This document shows positions 62,550 to 64,000 of a stretch of 64,000 bases of DNA, piece after piece. Each line of letters opens with the position of its first letter. The first letter of the stretch is position 1. The position numbers and the translations under genes were made by a program. Source of the DNA: Deltaproteobacteria bacterium (lineage in GTDB: Bacteria > Myxococcota_A > Polyangia > Haliangiales > Haliangiaceae); assembly GCA_020630875.1 (NCBI GenBank), contig JAHDIH010000003.1:272071-336070 (forward strand), in the 5' to 3' direction. The notes beneath the pieces are model-generated. The model did no database searches. It worked only from the letters and a program-made list of their open reading frames with translations, and was not told the DNA's origin.

Positions 62550-64000
62550 TCACTTTCTAATGTCTCGTCTTAATGCGGCTTGAGCCGCGGATAGCTTCGC
62601 TATCGGTATTCGATACGGACTACAGGAAACGTAATCCAATGCCGTGCGGTGGCAAAACTCCACAGAAGAAGGATCGCCGCCATGCTCGCCACAGATACCA
62701 ATTTTTAACTTCGTTTTGTTACTACGTCCTTTTTCGACCGCTAGTTCGATAAGACTGCCTACTCCCGCGCGATCGATGGTGACAAAAGGGTCCGCTCGAA
62801 GCAGCCCTTGCTCTACGTACGCCGGTAAAAATTTGGCCGAGTCATCGCGAGAGTATCCAAAGACGGTCTGGGTCAGGTCATTGGTACCAAATGAAAAGAA
62901 ATCTGCATGAGCTGCAATTTGGTCCGCCACCATGCACGCGCGAGGCAATTCGATCATGGTCCCTACCGGGACCGTTTCGCCTGGCACCGCCGCAACCAAT
63001 TCCGCAAGAAGTTTTAACTCTCCCGCAGAAGAAACGAAAGGAATCATGATTTCAGGTTGGGGATTTAATCCCGCATCTCTAAGTGCAGTGGTAGCTCGCA
63101 AAATCGCTTCTACTTGCATTCGATAAAGATCTGGATCCGTAACTCCTAACCTGCAACCTCGATGTCCAAGCATGGGGTTTGATTCCGCAAGACGTTCCAC
63201 GGCGTCTCTTACTACTGAGATATCGCAACCGAGTGCCACCGCGAGGGTAGCAATGTCATCTTCCTTTTTTGGAAGAAACTCATGCAGAGGAGGATCAAGC
63301 AGGCGGATAGTTACAGGAAGTCCATCCATTACCTTTAGAATTGCTGCAAAGTCAGCCGATTGAATTTCCAGGAGCTTTTGCAGCGTGTCGTCTCTGTCCC
63401 CGAGTTTCAAGATGACCTTACGAATCAAAGCTATTTTCTCTGGAGCAAAGAACATATGCTCGGTACGACATAACCCGATACCTTCCGCGCCATAACCACG
63501 CGCGGAACGGGCATCGGCTTCGGTATCCGCGTTGGCGCGAACTTTGAGGCGTCTAAATTCGTTAACCCATCCCATGACGGTTTGAAAACTATCGCTTGGT
63601 TCTGCAGGAAGAAGCGGAAGTTTCCCCTTGTAGACGTCTCCACTCTTTCCGTCGACTGTAATAAAAGCTTCTGAGGCTAATGTTTCATCCCCAAACGTCA
63701 CACTGTCCTTCGCCCACTTCATTCCTCTTGCAGCTGTAATGCAAGCGATGCCCATTCCCCTGGCGACAACCGCGGCATGAGAAGTCATGCCTCCCCTTTC
63801 TGTTACGATTGCCGCGGCTACTTTCATACCGTCGATGTCTTCAGGAGAAGTATCACGACGTACCAGTATCGGGGTAAGCCCTCTGTCGGCTAAGGCTACC
63901 GCTTCGCTTGAGGATAGGGCTACCACGCCCACAGCTGCCCCTGGAGACGCAGGAAGACCGTGACAAATGGGTGCCGCGCCGTGCTTCGGATCCAGCCTTG
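62550..64000 (-). CDS. ppdK: Pyruvate phosphate dikinase, C-terminal part (runs off the window)
   Basis: The frame is open to the last base of the window, so this is the C-terminal ~483 residues of a protein normally near 880. It interconverts pyruvate, ATP and Pi with PEP, AMP and PPi. Visible: GLPASPGAAVGVVAL at the start of the phospho-His domain, the catalytic His in TERGGMTSHAAVVARG, then the PEP/pyruvate-binding barrel with GIGLCRTEHMFF, LDPPLHEFLP, NPMLGHRGCRLG, FFSFGTNDLTQTVFGYSRDD and the catalytic Cys in KIGICGEHGGDP. The ATP-grasp half lies outside. It has a 7-bp gap to the lipoprotein pair downstream, so they may be co-transcribed. Confidence 0.95.
   Translation of the reverse strand, partial: RLDPKHGAAPICHGLPASPGAAVGVVALSSSEAVALADRGLTPILVRRDTSPEDIDGMKVAAAIVTERGGMTSHAAVVARGMGIACITAARGMKWAKDSVTFGDETLASEAFITVDGKSGDVYKGKLPLLPAEPSDSFQTVMGWVNEFRRLKVRANADTEADARSARGYGAEGIGLCRTEHMFFAPEKIALIRKVILKLGDRDDTLQKLLEIQSADFAAILKVMDGLPVTIRLLDPPLHEFLPKKEDDIATLAVALGCDISVVRDAVERLAESNPMLGHRGCRLGVTDPDLYRMQVEAILRATTALRDAGLNPQPEIMIPFVSSAGELKLLAELVAAVPGETVPVGTMIELPRACMVADQIAAHADFFSFGTNDLTQTVFGYSRDDSAKFLPAYVEQGLLRADPFVTIDRAGVGSLIELAVEKGRSNKTKLKIGICGEHGGDPSSVEFCHRTALDYVSCSPYRIPIAKLSAAQAALRRDIRK

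Overview
The window is a 64 kb stretch of bacterial chromosome, densely coding on both strands and roughly half G+C by eye. The best reading is an uncultured, lower-GC member of the Myxococcota (former Deltaproteobacteria). The grounds are Asp/Ala-rich leaders after the lipobox of lipoproteins (VDAPLVDAS type), a MYXO-CTERM-like sorting signal, Cys-rich repeat lipoproteins, TPR/PEGA-like membrane proteins beside a Ser/Thr kinase, and many large secreted lipoproteins. This is inference from family content; no 16S gene is present. Apart from one tRNA-Phe there are no RNA genes, and I see no integrase, IS element, prophage or CRISPR array.

Layout. 1-7068 (+): the 3' end of an HTTM/vitamin-K-carboxylase-like gene coupled to a FecA-type TonB receptor, then an amidohydrolase, a GHSQG lipase, a lipoprotein and a DUF3524 glycosyltransferase related to the tRNA-queuosine mannosyltransferase. 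7070-9974 (-): TetR regulator, PHB-depolymerase-like esterase, DEAD-box helicase. 10050-18722 (+, with tRNA-Phe on -): membrane protein, a double CDP-alcohol phosphatidyltransferase, an SDR, an FG-GAP-like lipoprotein, an unusual two-part secreted protein and a Ser/Thr kinase. 18719-23574 (-): prkA / small RHH-like gene / yeaH / spoVR. 23679-28596 (-): a four-gene unit of unknown function (445-aa protein, two paralogous secreted proteins, MtfA-like peptidase), then mltG and ruvX. 28848-35341 (+): DUF3467 protein and a 2038-aa alpha-2-macroglobulin. 35358-38224: LD-carboxypeptidase, DedA protein, small cytosolic protein, Cys-rich lipoprotein. 38403-46233 (+): secA-argJ and TPR-TPR-panB-panC. 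46230-54066: an uncharacterised gene pair, two accessory genes, rplM-rpsI-argC, nadK-recN. 54141-64000 (-): secreted protein, mutS, SPOR protein, two large lipoproteins and the C-terminal part of pyruvate phosphate dikinase.

How the genes work together. Most of the window is housekeeping: protein export (secA), mismatch and double-strand-break repair (mutS, recN, ruvX), arginine (argJ, argC), pantothenate (panB, panC), NADP (nadK), ribosome (rplM, rpsI) and wall remodelling (mltG, LD-carboxypeptidase, SPOR). Lineage-specific envelope proteins are interleaved. Genes in a unit are usually tightly coupled, with ATGA, TAATG or TAGTG overlaps.

The most notable observations are: (1) a recurring TANNNT-like -10 hexamer 5-8 nt before the start codon of many first-in-unit genes that lack a Shine-Dalgarno sequence, which points to widespread leaderless transcription; (2) a single reading frame carrying a complete secreted protein with a MYXO-CTERM-like tail fused in frame to a second signal peptide and TPR protein; (3) the unknown secreted-pair plus M90-peptidase unit; (4) a protein with two complete CDP-alcohol phosphatidyltransferase domains; (5) a beta-propeller-like protein ending in what looks like the winged-helix prodomain of an AAA+ ATPase without the ATPase.
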